Origin: Paralithodes platypus
Taxonomy: Eukaryota; Arthropoda; Malacostraca; Decapoda; Lithodidae
Direction of reading: 5' to 3'
Length of the DNA: 64,000 nt
Assembly (NCBI GenBank): GCA_032716605.1
Contig: CM064560.1
Coordinates: 15,065,297 to 15,129,296, forward strand
The translations under genes were made by a program, and so were the position numbers. The first letter of the stretch is position 1, and the number at the start of each line of letters is the position of its first letter. Positions 33,103-43,921 of the stretch are shown here, piece after piece. The notes under the pieces were generated by a model. That model was given only the letters and a program-made list of their open reading frames with translations, had not been told where the DNA came from and searched no databases.

Positions 33103-33567
33103 CTGAGGCAGTTGGACAAAATTCAAAATAAAGCTATTAGATTAATAAATAACCCTGCAATCACACAGGACCTTCCTACATTATCCATACGAAGAAACGT
33201 TGCATCCCTTGCATTATTCTACAGATATTTTCACAGCAATTGTTCCGAGGAACTTGCTTCAATTGTGCCGCATCTCCACATCTTTCCCCGTAGAACTAGG
33301 GCAGCTGAGAGCGCCCATGAATTTACACTTTCTCCTCCACAATGCAGAACTTCTGCTTATCAGAATTAATTTATCCCCAGAGCTACTACTCTTTGGAATT
33401 CACTTCCCTCGAATTGCTTTCCACAAACTTACAATCTACAAATGTTTAAATCCAGTTGTTACAAGCATTTTATGAATGGAGGATGTCTTTAGGCACATGG
33501 ACCTTTTTGTTTTATCTGTGTTTTTCCTTCCTCCGTTCATTGTCTCTTAAAAAAAAAAAAAAAAAAA
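33103..33567 (+). mobile_element. 5'-truncated non-LTR retrotransposon 3' end with poly(A)
   Basis: Absent from the left LTR. The plus strand reads the C-terminal tail of a non-LTR reverse transcriptase: LDKIQNKAIRLINNP-like at the start, then SIRRNVASLALFYRYFHSNC, and, after a stop, TTLWNSLPSN and MFKSSCYKHF. An A-run of about 19 (33549-33567) ends it. The family (Jockey or CR1-related) is uncertain. Confidence 0.75.
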
Positions 33568-34075
33568 TCTATTCGGCAACTAAACACTGTTTCCCTCTTT
33601 AACTTTGGTTGCCTCATTTATTAACACAAGTGGTCTTTCCCCTGCTCTTTTAATCTTTAATCTCTCCTATCAGATCCTATCTAATAACTCTTCGGCTGGT
33701 GCCGGTGCTAACAAAAATAACTAATTAATAAACACATCATCATCTTTATATACTGTATATAGGTAAGTCTAAATTATTTTTCCTTTAGTCTTGCCCTAGA
33801 GGACACATCAATTTATATATAGATCACCACCAGGTTTGTCCACCCATCTCTCTTTCTCTCCTTATAATATGCGGGCCCAATATTGGTCCTTAAACAAATG
33901 TATTCTGGTATGCTGGATCAGGTGTGTGTGTGTCTGGAACTGTGTTTAGATGAGGGCAAGGTAGCTGGAAAAGTGGGCTCCTGGTGTCCTTTTTTTTGCC
34001 CAGGCGAGAGGGAGAGCAAGTAGGTTGCAGTGTGTGGACCCGGTGAGCTCTGAGGGGTGAGTGACCCCGGGAGAA

Positions 34076-34858
34076 TGAATGAATGAATGAATATAGAAAA
34101 GGTGGGTGAGGGTGAAAGAAGGGAAGTTTTTATTGGTTAAGTAGGAGAGACAGTGATAATAGTGGGAGAAATAGGGTGTCGGGGCTTGACCAACGTGCGT
34201 GAGTTGAATAATTGAGCTGGGGTTGAGTTGATTTAGTTGGAGAAGTTACTTTAGTGATTCAGGATGGCTTGCCAAGAAGGGGGCAAGGGATGGGGAGCAA
34301 GTTAATTTTGGATGGTATAAGATCGAAAGTGCTTGCATGTTTTGGGGTTGTATTTTTGGGTGGTAGTAATTCGAAAATGGTATAAAAGGGGAGGTAATTT
34401 TGGGTGGCATGGAGTCAAAAGGGGTACTTCTGGGGAAGTCTGTCAGTGGCAGAACCTGTAAGAAGGCTGTACTGTTATTATTATAGAAGTTACGTTAAAA
34501 GGTTGTTGTCTTGTACTTTGTCTGTGAAATTATACATTTTAATGGGAAGTGAAGCTAGGAATCTAGGTCAAGAGTGGTAGGGAGGCTGGACTGTGGACGA
34601 GCCGGCATGACCCACCTCCTCTACCAATCCTGATGTTAAGTGAATATTGGAATGGGTGCCTCTCTGTTGTTGGGGTGAAGGAGGTTTGACAAGGGGCGGG
34701 GGGGATATAAAATTCTGTTGAAAATTTGGATGAAGTTATCATGAAAGGTCTCAAGTTTTATAATTTGTTTTTCTGCTAATTGCTGCCAATAAGTATTTAG
34801 AGGGGGGATGTGGGCTAGATTGTGAAGATGTTGTGCCGTCTGGAACTCATACCACTGA
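34076..34858. mobile_element. 783-bp insertion in Gypsy C LTR, unidentified
   Basis: The left LTR reads straight through this point (CCCCGGGAG followed by TCCGCGCG). The insertion begins with (AATG)n and has no convincing frame, tRNA-like head or poly(A). It could be part of another repeat or filler DNA. Confidence 0.5.
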
Positions 34859-35274
34859 GTGTCCGCGCGTGGCTACCTTTATACTCAAGCCTCCCGCTCT
34901 CGCGCACTCTGATTGGCTGGTGGGCTCTCTCGGCTGTACGTTCGCACTGACTTGTTGCTTCCTTCACCTCTCTCTTCTCTTCATAGTAAGTTCCAGGAAG
35001 TTTATTATAACCCTCTTTTGGTGGCTTACGGGAGTACAGGGCTGGCACCGAGGTATTACTCAAAGGATAATCAGAAGGAGTTCTTCGAGCAAAGAAAGAA
35101 AGTGACTTTTGAGGGTGAGTAGGAGGTCCAGCTTCGCGCTCCGATAATGGAGGCCGCTGATTGGCTGGTGAGCGGGGCCTGGCACATTGCAGCCGTGAGC
35201 TGTCAAAATCAGCTGGCTTTGCAAGTAAGCGAAAGGGAGCGCAGTGATTGGCGGAGGGCGTTTCTACTTTAACT

Positions 35275-35297
35275 ACTACTACTACTACTACTACAGA
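35275..35297. repeat. (TAC)n microsatellite
   Basis: ACT/TAC trinucleotide run at the outer end of the Gypsy C LTR. A second run lies at 36201-36231. Confidence 0.9.
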
Positions 35298-35302
35298 AGA
35301 AA

Positions 35303-36117
35303 AATAGCACATAGCACAAGAAACGGGTGCTTCAAATTGGCTGACAACACTACCAATCAAGGCAAAAGGCTTCAATCTCAATAAACAAGAATTTAATGAT
35401 GCTATTGCACTGAGGTATGGTTGGCCGATTGAAGGACTGCCCGATCGATGCGTTTGTGGAATCAAGAACGATGCAGACCACAGCATGGTATGTAAGAAGG
35501 GAGGATTCATCAGCATCAGGCACGATGAAGTAAGAGATGTAACAGCGAACATGCTCAGGGAGGTGTTTCGAGATGTGGTGCACGAACCACCATTACTCAT
35601 TCCCTTAGATGGAGAGATCTTGCAGCACAGGATGGCCAACACATCCAATGAAACACGAGTGGACATTAGTGCAAGAGGTTTTTGGACAAGAGCACAGCGA
35701 GTATTCTTTGACATAAGAATATTTGACCCAATGGCCCATAGCTACAGCGAGCTGTCTCTGGATGCTGCACACAAGAGGAACGAACAAGAGAAGGTCAGGG
35801 CATATGGGGAAAGGATCTTAAATATCGAACAAGGCAGCTTTACCCCACTAGTCTTCACCACATCGGGAGGGATGGGACCCAGGGCCCAGTGCTTCTATTC
35901 AAGGCTTGCAGAGATCATCGCAGAGAAGAAGCAACAGCCCAGGAGCCACGTTGTAGCCTGGATGAGGTGCTGTCTATCTTTCTCATTGCTCAGATCAGCA
36001 CTACTATGCCTGTGGGGAACAAGACTGTCTGCACCAAAACCAGCGACGGTGGCAGACATGGACTATGAGGCACCGGTGGCAGAGGGTCGCATAGGGAGGA
36101 GACTGGATGGTGCATAG
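35303..36117 (+). pseudogene. Mobile-element C-terminal fragment, CCHC zinc finger plus restriction-like endonuclease
   Basis: Open plus-strand frame without its start. GASNWLTTLPIKAKGF precedes CVCGIKNDADHSMVC, a C-x2-C-x-H-x4-C zinc motif. Then come SIRHDEVRDVTANMLREVF, EPPLLIPLDGE, RVDISARGFWTRAQRVFFDI (Asp in strands typical of PD-(D/E)XK folds) and EQGSFTPLVFTTSGGMGP. The order of zinc finger, RH-x-E helix and PD-like strands resembles the C-terminal endonuclease region of R2-type non-LTR elements, and such ORFs are common in aquatic invertebrate genomes (from memory). The family assignment is tentative. No RT is attached. It ends at a TAG at 36115-36117 and sits between two (TAC)n runs. 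Confidence 0.5.
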
Positions 36118-36200
36118 TGTATAGTAATATAGTAGGAATAGAGTACTATCTGATGTTTGTAAAATATACTGTATGTACAATATTTAATAGAAAAAAAGTA

Positions 36201-36231
36201 ATACTACTACTATTACTACTACTACTACTAA
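36201..36231. repeat. (TAC)n microsatellite
   Basis: Trinucleotide run ACTACT... with one ATT interruption, at the start of the CR1-like element. Confidence 0.88.
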
Positions 36232-37210
36232 CGCCCTCACCAGGAAGCTGGAATCACTCCAAGAGTTTGAAACACTCAACGTTGGAGTATCACTAACTCC
36301 AATTGTTTCAACTCCAACATCCACCACCGCCCCAACGTCATCTGCCAACAATCCAACACCTGCAGTAGCCACTGCAGCATCTTCTGATGAACCTGAGCCG
36401 ACATCAAACCAGGAGAGCCGCCCTGTTCACCTTAGTCTCTCCCCCACTCCTCGTGCAAGAAGCCTGCTAGCACGAACAGTACCAACCCCTCGCCCCCGTT
36501 CTAACCACTCCTCTCCCCGACCTGTACACAGAGTCCCGCTACCACAGGTTTCCGGATTTACACCAGTGAGGAACGGTGCACGGCCAATGCAGAAAAGGTC
36601 TCATCTACCAGTCACAATGTCAAACAGGTTTGAGATATTGGTAGAGATGGAAGACGAACCAGAAGAGACCAGGCTCGTTGGGGATTCCATCCTACGAGGA
36701 CATGTCGAAGAGTTCTGCGATAGAGTCCCAAATCGACGAAAAAGATTTTGCATCCCAGGAGCTGGACTGGACGACATTGTGGAAGCCTTCGAAGATACCA
36801 CAAAGGATGCAAATGAAAATACCCTTTTTGTCATCCATGCTGGTTCAAATGACGTCATGCGCACCAGATCCGAAGAATTGATGGAGAAATATCGCAAGAT
36901 GATCCAGCACCACAAAAACAAGTCAAGGAATATCATCATCTCAGGCATTCTCCCTAAGATTGACGCACCTGATAAATTCTACGACAAGGCCTTCAGCACA
37001 AATAGACGACTAAAATATTTGTGTCTGAGGGAAGAAGTTGAATTCATCAACCTCTGGGACAACTTCTACAACCAGCCTACTCTGTTCCGCAAGGATGGCA
37101 CTCATCTAAACCCTGTGGGTTCAGCACGCATGGGTCGTCTCCTACACGAAGCAGTCCGCAGCCATGGATCAAAAAACGCCATCCGAGAAGAAGCAGCAGC
37201 AGTGACATAA
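36230..37210 (+). CDS. CR1-like ORF1 with SGNH esterase domain
   Basis: The frame is open from 36230 to the TAA at 37208, about 326 codons; a likely start is not evident (candidate ATGs near 36587 and 36617). The first about 130 residues are Pro/Ser/Thr-rich. Then an SGNH hydrolase: RLVGDSILRGHVEEF (block I, GDS), LFVIHAGSNDVMRT (block III, GxND) and FRKDGTHLNPVGSARMGRLL (block V, DxxH). Catalytic Ser, Asn, Asp and His are all present. CR1-group ORF1 proteins often carry such an esterase; its role in the cycle is not settled. It stands 83 bases upstream of ORF2. Confidence 0.75.
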   Translation, partial: NALTRKLESLQEFETLNVGVSLTPIVSTPTSTTAPTSSANNPTPAVATAASSDEPEPTSNQESRPVHLSLSPTPRARSLLARTVPTPRPRSNHSSPRPVHRVPLPQVSGFTPVRNGARPMQKRSHLPVTMSNRFEILVEMEDEPEETRLVGDSILRGHVEEFCDRVPNRRKRFCIPGAGLDDIVEAFEDTTKDANENTLFVIHAGSNDVMRTRSEELMEKYRKMIQHHKNKSRNIIISGILPKIDAPDKFYDKAFSTNRRLKYLCLREEVEFINLWDNFYNQPTLFRKDGTHLNPVGSARMGRLLHEAVRSHGSKNAIREEAAAVT

Positions 37211-37293
37211 ATCATCCAACGCCAAGCTAAAAACAGAGGCAACCGAGGACCACCAGCGATAAGGACCGAAGACAGCGAGGACCGAGGACAGCC

Positions 37294-38163
37294 ATGAACA
37301 TAAATGTAGATCCGACAAGAACCAAAAATATTATTAAAGAGCGTTCCGTGAGTTCTAAAATAACAAATTTAAAGGTTTTCTATGCAAACGCTCGTAGCAT
37401 ACGCAATACATTTTCAGATTTAGAGGAGCTAGTGTTTACAGAAAATTATGATGTGATTGGCATAACAGAATCTTGGCTCAATACAGAAGATAGAGACTTT
37501 TTAGCAGAGTATTCAATTCCCGGTTATGTAATGTTTGAGAAAAGCCGAATAAATCGAAATGGAGGTGGCGTTTTACTTTATATCAAAGAAAGTCTTAACC
37601 CTACCTTCTTGTCAAAACCTCAAATTGTGAACGTCGACACATCTTTTGTGCTAATAAAGAATAATAAAGGTACAAAAATAATACTTGCGTTAATATACAG
37701 ACCTCCAGCTCAATCAGTGCAAACTGACCGAGAAATTTATGAACAAATTGCAGATGTAAGTAACTCACAAGATACCGTAATTTTTGGCGACTTTAATTTA
37801 CCTGTGACCAAGTGGGGCGATACTCGTACTTCACACTCCGGACATGACTTGTATACGAACTTGCAAGAGAGTTCGCTTTATCAATTTGTTCGAACGCCGA
37901 CCCGTGGTAATAACGTTCTTGACATTGTACTTGCAACAAAAGAAGAATTGATAGAGAATTTGAATGTTGGTGATGAATTCAGTAACAGCGACCATCGTAC
38001 GATAACTTTCACTTTAAAGTTTACTAGTAACGAACCAAATAGTAGCATCGAAAAAGTCCCTAATTTCAAGAAAGCAAACTTCCATAAACTTAGAACTATG
38101 TTTAATGAAACTGACTGGAGCTTTTTAATTAACAATAACGACATAAATACATCTTGGAAGTAA
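37294..38163 (+). CDS. CR1-like ORF2 endonuclease part
   Basis: ATG at 37294, 289 codons to a TAA (38161-38163). APE-type endonuclease: KVFYANARSIRN (the N-rich start), DVIGITESWLN with the catalytic Glu, DTVIFGDFNLPVTKWGD (GDFN), and FSNSDHRTITFTL (SDHR). The reading frame continues after the stop (FETTYLKAVQDCIPSKI), so the stop is a single nonsense change in one long ORF2. The enzyme nicks target DNA for target-primed reverse transcription. Confidence 0.85.
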   Translation: MNINVDPTRTKNIIKERSVSSKITNLKVFYANARSIRNTFSDLEELVFTENYDVIGITESWLNTEDRDFLAEYSIPGYVMFEKSRINRNGGGVLLYIKESLNPTFLSKPQIVNVDTSFVLIKNNKGTKIILALIYRPPAQSVQTDREIYEQIADVSNSQDTVIFGDFNLPVTKWGDTRTSHSGHDLYTNLQESSLYQFVRTPTRGNNVLDIVLATKEELIENLNVGDEFSNSDHRTITFTLKFTSNEPNSSIEKVPNFKKANFHKLRTMFNETDWSFLINNNDINTSWK

Positions 38164-40142
38164 TTCGAAACCACTTACCTAAAAGCAGTGCAAGACTGCA
38201 TACCATCGAAAATACGGCGTCCAGGTCATAATAATAAAACCAAATGGTGGAATAAAGATATTTCAAACTGCCTGCTTGCTAAAAAATTTGCTAATGATAG
38301 ATTAAAATCCTCACAAAATGATGAAGAACGGGTGAAATTTGTAGAGCTACGACGCAAAGCCAAAAAGTTAATTAAGCAAAGTAAAAAGACCTTAGAGTTA
38401 CATATTGCGAATCAAAGTAAAACAAACCCGAAAGAATTCTATAGTTATATCAGAAAGAAAAAAGTAGTTACTTCAACTGTTGGACCGTTAGTCGATGAAA
38501 ATGGAGAATACACCAAAGACGAAGTACAAATGAGTAATGCCCTCAATACTTTCTTTGCATCAGTTTTTACAACAGAAGACCTCAGTGATATCCCTACACC
38601 ATCGCCGATTCAGATTGATAATTCAGATGTTCTAAGCAATAACCGTTACAGAGAGAGAAGTATTGAATTGTTTAGATAAACTCAAGGTAAATAAAACGCC
38701 TGGACCTGATACAATCTCGCCTAGAGTTCTAAAGGAAGCTAAGGATGAGCTCTCCAAACCACTGACATTACTATTCAATAAATCCTTGCAGTCTGGAACT
38801 ATGCCTGATCAGTGGAAGCTAGCCAACGTAACACCGATATTAAAAAAGGCAGCAAATCCCTACCCAGTAACTATCGTCCAATTAGCTTAACCTCAGTTGT
38901 ATGTAAAATGCTAGAAACGGTCATACGAGACAGACTCGTAAATCACTTAAAGGAAAATAACATACTTAAAGATACTCAACACGGCTTTCATAAAAAACGT
39001 TCCTGTTTAACAAACCTCTTAGACTTCTTCCACGATATCCTCAACCTCTACGATGAGAGTAAAGCTGTAGATATTATATTCCTTGATTTTCAAAAGGCCT
39101 TTGACAAAGTTCCCCACATACGTTTACTGCTAAAACTAAAAGCGCATGGAATACAAGACGGTGTATTGAAATGGATAGAAAATTGGCTCAGCAACAGAAA
39201 GCAAAGAGTAGTCATAAACGGTAAGGCATCTAAATGGACCAATGTATGTAGCGGGGTACCCCAGGGATTGGTACTAGGACCAATTCTCTTTCTAATTTAC
39301 ATCAACGACATAGATGAGGGTCTCACCTGTACAATCTCAAAATTTGCTGACGATACAAAAATTGCAAATAGCGTACTCTCAAAAGAACAAGTTGACGATA
39401 TGCAACACAATCTAGATAAATTGTCATGTTGGGCCCAAATTTGGCAAATGAGTTTCAATGCGGATAAATGTAAAGTACTACATATCGGATACCTAAATGA
39501 GAAAGCAAACTATTCGATGAATGGCACTCAGCTTAAGAATGTAAACAGAGAAACCGATCAGTAACAATATCGAGTAACCTAAAACCGAGTCAACAATGTT
39601 CAGAAGTTGTTAAGAAGGCAAACAAAATAATTGGCTTTATAGGCAGGTCATTTGAGCATAAATCTAAAGAAGTTATCCTAGCCCTTTACAATTCCTTAGT
39701 CCGCCCTCTTCTGGAATACTGCATTCAATCCTGGTGCCCTTATTACCAAAAAGATATAAACAAGCTAGAACGAGTTCAACGTAGAGTTACCAAAATGATA
39801 CCTAGCCTAAAGAACAAACCATACGAAGAGCGTCTTAGAGAATTAAATCTATTTCCTTTAACCCAGCGCAGATTAAGAGGTGACTTAATTCAAGTGTTCA
39901 AAATCATCAAAGGCATCGACAATATGAACTGTAGTAAATACTTCACTATCGCCCAATCTAATTACACACGGGGAAACGGTTGCAAAATTATTGGTAAATC
40001 TTTTAACTCGCACGAATCTAAGAATTTCTTCTTCAATCGAGTTGTCAACTTGTGGAATGGGCTTCCCCGAAACGTTATAGACTGCATCACCGTTGATTCA
40101 TTTAAACTCCGCATAGACAAATATCTCGCATCAAACCCATGA
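38164..40142 (+). pseudogene. CR1-like ORF2 reverse transcriptase part, frameshifted
   Basis: Four open blocks in shifting frames. 38164-38679: connector (WWNKDISNCLLAKKFANDRL). 38663-38890: VNKTPGPDTISPRVLKEA and PDQWKLANVTPILKK (RT start). 38840-39564: SNYRPISLTSVVCKMLE, FLDFQKAFDKVPH (first catalytic Asp), GVPQGLVLGPILFLIYINDI, and KFADDTKIA (FADD box, intact). 39795-40142: the C-terminal thumb (LNLFPLTQRRLRGDLIQVFK, VNLWNGLPRNVIDC, DSFKLRIDKYL). Frameshifts lie near 38650, 38860 and 39570. Confidence 0.85.
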
Positions 40143-40150
40143 CTGACTGC

Positions 40151-41155
40151 GTTTGTAAATGAATAACTTCATTTTATCCCCCCCTCAGTTACTAACCCAT
40201 CTGTCCTCTACTAACTTCCTAATCCTGCCACGGACATTAGTTCCAGGGCAGTAATTCCCTTTCCAATGTTCCCTTACCCACTCTAAACCACTGTTTGGAC
40301 ACTTGATCCTCAGTGTTTTGGAGGACAAGCAACCTAGAAGGGTCACTATATCTGTTATTGCTTGATTTCCTTTGTACTTTGTACTCCTTTGTACTACTGG
40401 GCGGGTGCCCAACCCCAAAAGGGGTTGAAATAGGGGAGCTATCCCCCCGCCAAAGGTGGCTTTCTAGGGCCTTTCCTATCTGATGCTGAGAGGATTGGGT
40501 TCTAGTCATGTGGTGATGGGCTGGTCTATCAGAGTGAGAACAGAGCGATCTCCGCCATACCCATTGCTTACTCTGACTGTTCCTTTTACTTCCCAAACTT
40601 GACTAATTCCTTTAACGTGACGATAGTGCGTTGTTATATGTGCGATTAGTTTGCTTGGGAAACAGATTAACTTGCTCATGTAGTAATGTACACCCTATGT
40701 GGTGGATTGTGTTCTTTTATTTAATAATTTTCATTTTAGTAAGCGTTGTTTCCACATAGCGATTTTGATAATTTAATTTGACTTTATATTGTCCTTGTCC
40801 CAATTTTGGTTTGTTTAGTTTGCAAGTTTTACATTTTAACTTATATATTTTCTAGATCTCAAGTGACGGCGTCTCTTCCGTGGATTTACCTCCCAATCTA
40901 CCAAGATTGGAAGCCAAAGTGTCACATTTTTCCTTTGCCCCTCAACTTTCTCTTCATAATTGCTGAGGGGCACAGGGCCCTGGGTGAGGCTTTGATTTCT
41001 CGTGCGTTTCCGCACCCTCCTCAGCTCCCCGCCATGGAGTGGCTTCGGTCACCCAGGCTTTATTGTGGTTGGCAGGGATGGTTCTGTAGGGGCGCTCGGT
41101 TATGGCCTTGGCCTTGCTCGGGGCCTTGGAGCTGTTCGGCCAGGCAGCTTGGGGA

Positions 41156-41193
<38 letters not shown>

Positions 41194-41279
41194 CACTCAG
41201 CCTGTGCATCCCCTCTTTGGACCCTAAATCAGGTCAGAACAGTCATCAAAGCGTCCGACTTGGTAGTCATTCAGCTACT

Positions 41280-41312
<33 letters not shown>

Positions 41313-42100
41313 TACTACTACTACTACTACTACTGTCCAGCTACAGTGACTTGTTTCTTGTGATGTCCTGTAATGGTGATACACTTCATGCGACGTCCAG
41401 CTATTGCTGTTGCTGTTGGTGTTGTTGTGAGCTTCTTGCGTCACGATGGTGAAGTGACGGCCTTTTTGTAATAATGGTGGAGGCCCTAATACTCCACAGA
41501 TTCTTTTCAAGGCTTTAATTGGGAAAGTGTCTTCAAGTTAGACAACTCTGACTTGTTGGTTGGTATTTGACCTGATGTTTGGGATGGCATTGGCTGTGGA
41601 AGTGTTGATCTGAAGAGGGCGGCCTGTAATGATGGCAGCAGAAGTTCAAGGTGACCTTCTTGACATGTTCGGCGTGTGTAAGGATCCCTGGACGATGATT
41701 GATGGGGCTGGTGAACATATGATTTTGTGTGTGGATGTCTAGTGTTGTGTTTTGTGTTCCCATTTCCTCCAATGATGCTCTCCTTGAGGTGTATGGTTGG
41801 GGGGGGGGGGGTCTTTTGTAATAATTCCTCTTTACTCCAATGCATAGCAATATTAATAATAATAAACAAATTAATCTTCATTCCAGTTCAACCATCCAAG
41901 TTATACGTTATGGACATATTTATTTACAAAATTATATTAATGATAATTTGATTACCGATAGGCTATATAAATTAATAACAAAACTGTATAATTATATTAA
42001 ACGAACAGTATATTTCATCCAGTAATTAATCCTGATGAGTTTACAAGCATATCCGAAAACAATAGTTCAAAAACCTTGCCATAAAATGCGTGTGGCTTTT
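40151..42100. other. Spacer with (TAC)n microsatellites, no gene recognised
   Basis: Two (ACT)n tracts at about 41,157-41,192 and 41,280-41,334 dominate. There are short GC-richer parts around 40,960-41,150 but no frame with recognisable similarity and no splice-bounded exon I trust. A G-run lies near 41,802. Confidence 0.45.
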
Positions 42101-42313
42101 TAACCCTTTGAGAATTATGATGCATTTTGGCAGTTTATGCTGTCTATTATTAGATTACTTTAAACAGGTTAGGAAGGATCGGCAGGAGTTAAAAAGGTAC
42201 AAAGTGGTCAATTTAACCATTTGGCATTTATATTAACTTCCTAATCTGAATACAATCGTCTAATATAAGCCAGAATACCGGATCGAAAAGCGTCATAATC
42301 CTCAAGGGGTAAA
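42101..42313. mobile_element. Foldback (MITE-like) family 2, copy a
   Basis: Imperfect palindrome of about 210 bp. The left end TAACCCTTTGAGAATTATGA pairs with the right end CATAATCCTCAAGGGGTAA. Related segments occur at 43698-43900 and 44309-44490. There is no coding capacity; a transposase is not evident. Confidence 0.65.
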
Positions 42314-42660
42314 TACTATGGATTAATCTTTTTTTGTTGGTTAATTATGTAAAGAATTTGTCCAAAGTTTAGGTCTTGGATAATGCACCTTTATGGGGAG
42401 TTTCATATATATGTGTTTATATATTTATTTATTTATCTATTTATATATTTATCTACTTATTTATTTATTTATTTATTGTATTTTTATATTAAAATTATCC
42501 ATTCAATTATTATTTTTTTTTAGTTTCCTCTCTAGACCTCCATGAAGCTTTTAACAAAATAGCCCCAAGACCCCCTTCGAGATAATTTTGTATATTTCCC
42601 GAGATTTCTTTTTTTATGTCATAGGTCGAGCCCCTTTAATTTACACTCCTTGTTCCTCAG

Positions 42661-42840
42661 GCCCTCAGAGAGAGGTGTGCTGGTGCCCCTGGGGAGAGTG
42701 TACGTGAGGGACCCTGATGATACTGAGGGCCCCAGGTGGTACAGGTGGTCCAGGAGAGGGGACGGGGAGGGGGCCCCAGGGTTCTCCCTGGACCCATCGT
42801 CGGGGGCCCTCACTATGGACCCCACTGTTGGACCCGGCAG
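42661..42840 (+). CDS. Probable exon of a classical cadherin (neural/DE-cadherin type)
   Basis: 180 nt flanked by a good acceptor (a pyrimidine-rich tract ending CTCAG before 42661) and a donor (GTGAGG from 42841). Both splice junctions are in phase 2. It encodes about 59 residues including VLVPLGRVYVRDPDDTEGP, then GFSLDPSSGALTMDPTVGPG. The pattern (I/L)GRVYVxDPDD ... F(S/K)LDxxTGxITM is that of the membrane-proximal region of arthropod classical cadherins, where a cadherin repeat meets the non-chordate domain. GC-rich codon use contrasts with the AT-rich surroundings. The assignment is by remembered family pattern; no other exon of the gene was found. If correct, the surrounding repeats are intron. 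A decayed pseudo-exon is the alternative. Confidence 0.65.
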
Positions 42841-43190
42841 GTGAGGACACACACACATGCATGCATAATTATACTGTACACACACTCGCACACACTCACT
42901 TACACGCACACATACATAGACATACATACTCACACTCACACATACACACAAAAAAACACACACACATGGATACATATACAGTACACACACTCGAACACAC
43001 TCATTTACACGCACACATACATGGACATACAACTCACGCTTACACATACACACAAAAACACACACACATCCATAGAAATACATACACACATCGCACGCAC
43101 TCACTTACACGCGCACATACATTTACATACATACTCACACGTCAACCCCCCCCCTCCCCCCCCCCCCCCACACACACACACAGATACATT
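42841..43190. repeat. CA-rich low-complexity tract
   Basis: (CA)n-like DNA with CATACA variants, then a C-run near 43146-43169, directly after the cadherin-like exon's donor. The His/Thr frames across it are not genes. Confidence 0.85.
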
Positions 43191-43316
43191 TTATAATGTT
43201 ATTTACATTTATATACTAACAGGCAGATTGTATAGGACAAGTTTGCGTGTTGCTGTTCGCATTCCTTTGTATACTATAAGCAGTCTAGTGAGTAGCAGCT
43301 TGTTTCCTTTTTACCC

Positions 43317-43698
43317 CTTAAGGGGGGTCACAGGCTTTTGTTCTCTCCTTTTCTCTCTGTATCTGGCTTGTATCTATTCGGCCCCATTCAGCCTACTGTG
43401 TTAAGACGTTTACTCCCATCCAGGTGTCGATTGTTTCCTGGCGAGTGGTCGCGAGCCAGCATATTATGTTTAATGTTTTGGACAGCAGGCTAAACTTGTG
43501 CATTTTTCGATAGACAAATGTCTCCGGCGAAGCCGGATTTCTCCATACAATGCTGGTTCGCTATCGCTCACCAGGAACAAATTGACACCTGGATGGGGAT
43601 AAACGTCTTACAACAGTAGGCTGAATGGGGCCGAATGGATACAAGCCATAGAAAGAGAGAAAAGGATAGAAAAAAAAAAGCCTGTGACCCCCCTTAAG
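43317..43698. mobile_element. Foldback (MITE-like) family 1, copy a
   Basis: About 380-bp imperfect palindrome with ends CTTAAGGGGGGTCACAGGC ... GCCTGTGACCCCCCTTAAG. Internally, CATTCAGCCTACTGTG ... TTAAGACGTTTA pairs with TAAACGTCTTACAACAGTAGG. Two more copies lie at 43922-44300 and 52501-52879. No ORF. Confidence 0.85.
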
Positions 43699-43900
43699 GC
43701 TTATGATTCACTGTAACAGTTTATTTCGGCTATCATTAGAGGATTTTATGGAGCTTAGGAAGGATCCGTGGGAGTTAAAAGGGTACAGACTGGCCCCAAT
43801 CAACCTTTTCACTTCCATATACCCTTCCTACTCTAATTAATATCGTCTAGTGATAGCCAGAATACACTGTCAAAATGTGCCATAATCTTGAAGTGGTTAA
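43698..43900. mobile_element. Foldback family 2, copy b (holds the duplication breakpoint)
   Basis: Palindromic segment of about 200 bp: GGCTATCATTAGAGG ... GGAAGGAT pairs with GGAAGGGTAT-type sequence on the other arm, ending GCCATAATCTTGAAGTGGTT. The start of the tandem duplication (43792) is close to its centre. Confidence 0.6.
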
Positions 43901-43921
43901 TTGTATCCAGAATCATATTAA

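Larger units (their letters stand above)
31549..35274 (-). repeat. 5' LTR (element orientation) of Gypsy element C, with three insertions
   Basis: About 3.7 kb including a SINE (32632-32901), a poly(A) retrotransposon fragment (33103-33567) and a 783-bp insertion (34076-34858). Without these it is about 2.2 kb. Its part from 32257 matches the left LTR (25077-26571). 32257-34075 is nearly identical to the left LTR, whereas 34859-35274 differs more strongly. Confidence 0.75.
36230..40150 (+). mobile_element. CR1-like non-LTR retrotransposon, decayed
   Basis: About 3.9 kb with ORF1 (esterase) and ORF2 (APE endonuclease, RT). ORF2 is split by one stop and at least three frameshifts. The 5' end is missing or not visible; the 3' end is near 40150, where the coding frame ends at a TGA. 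No poly(A) is seen, as expected for CR1-type elements. Confidence 0.8.

Noticed and set aside
40806..41363. 185-codon plus-strand frame
   Set aside because: Runs through two (ACT)n tracts and has no recognisable domain or splice context.
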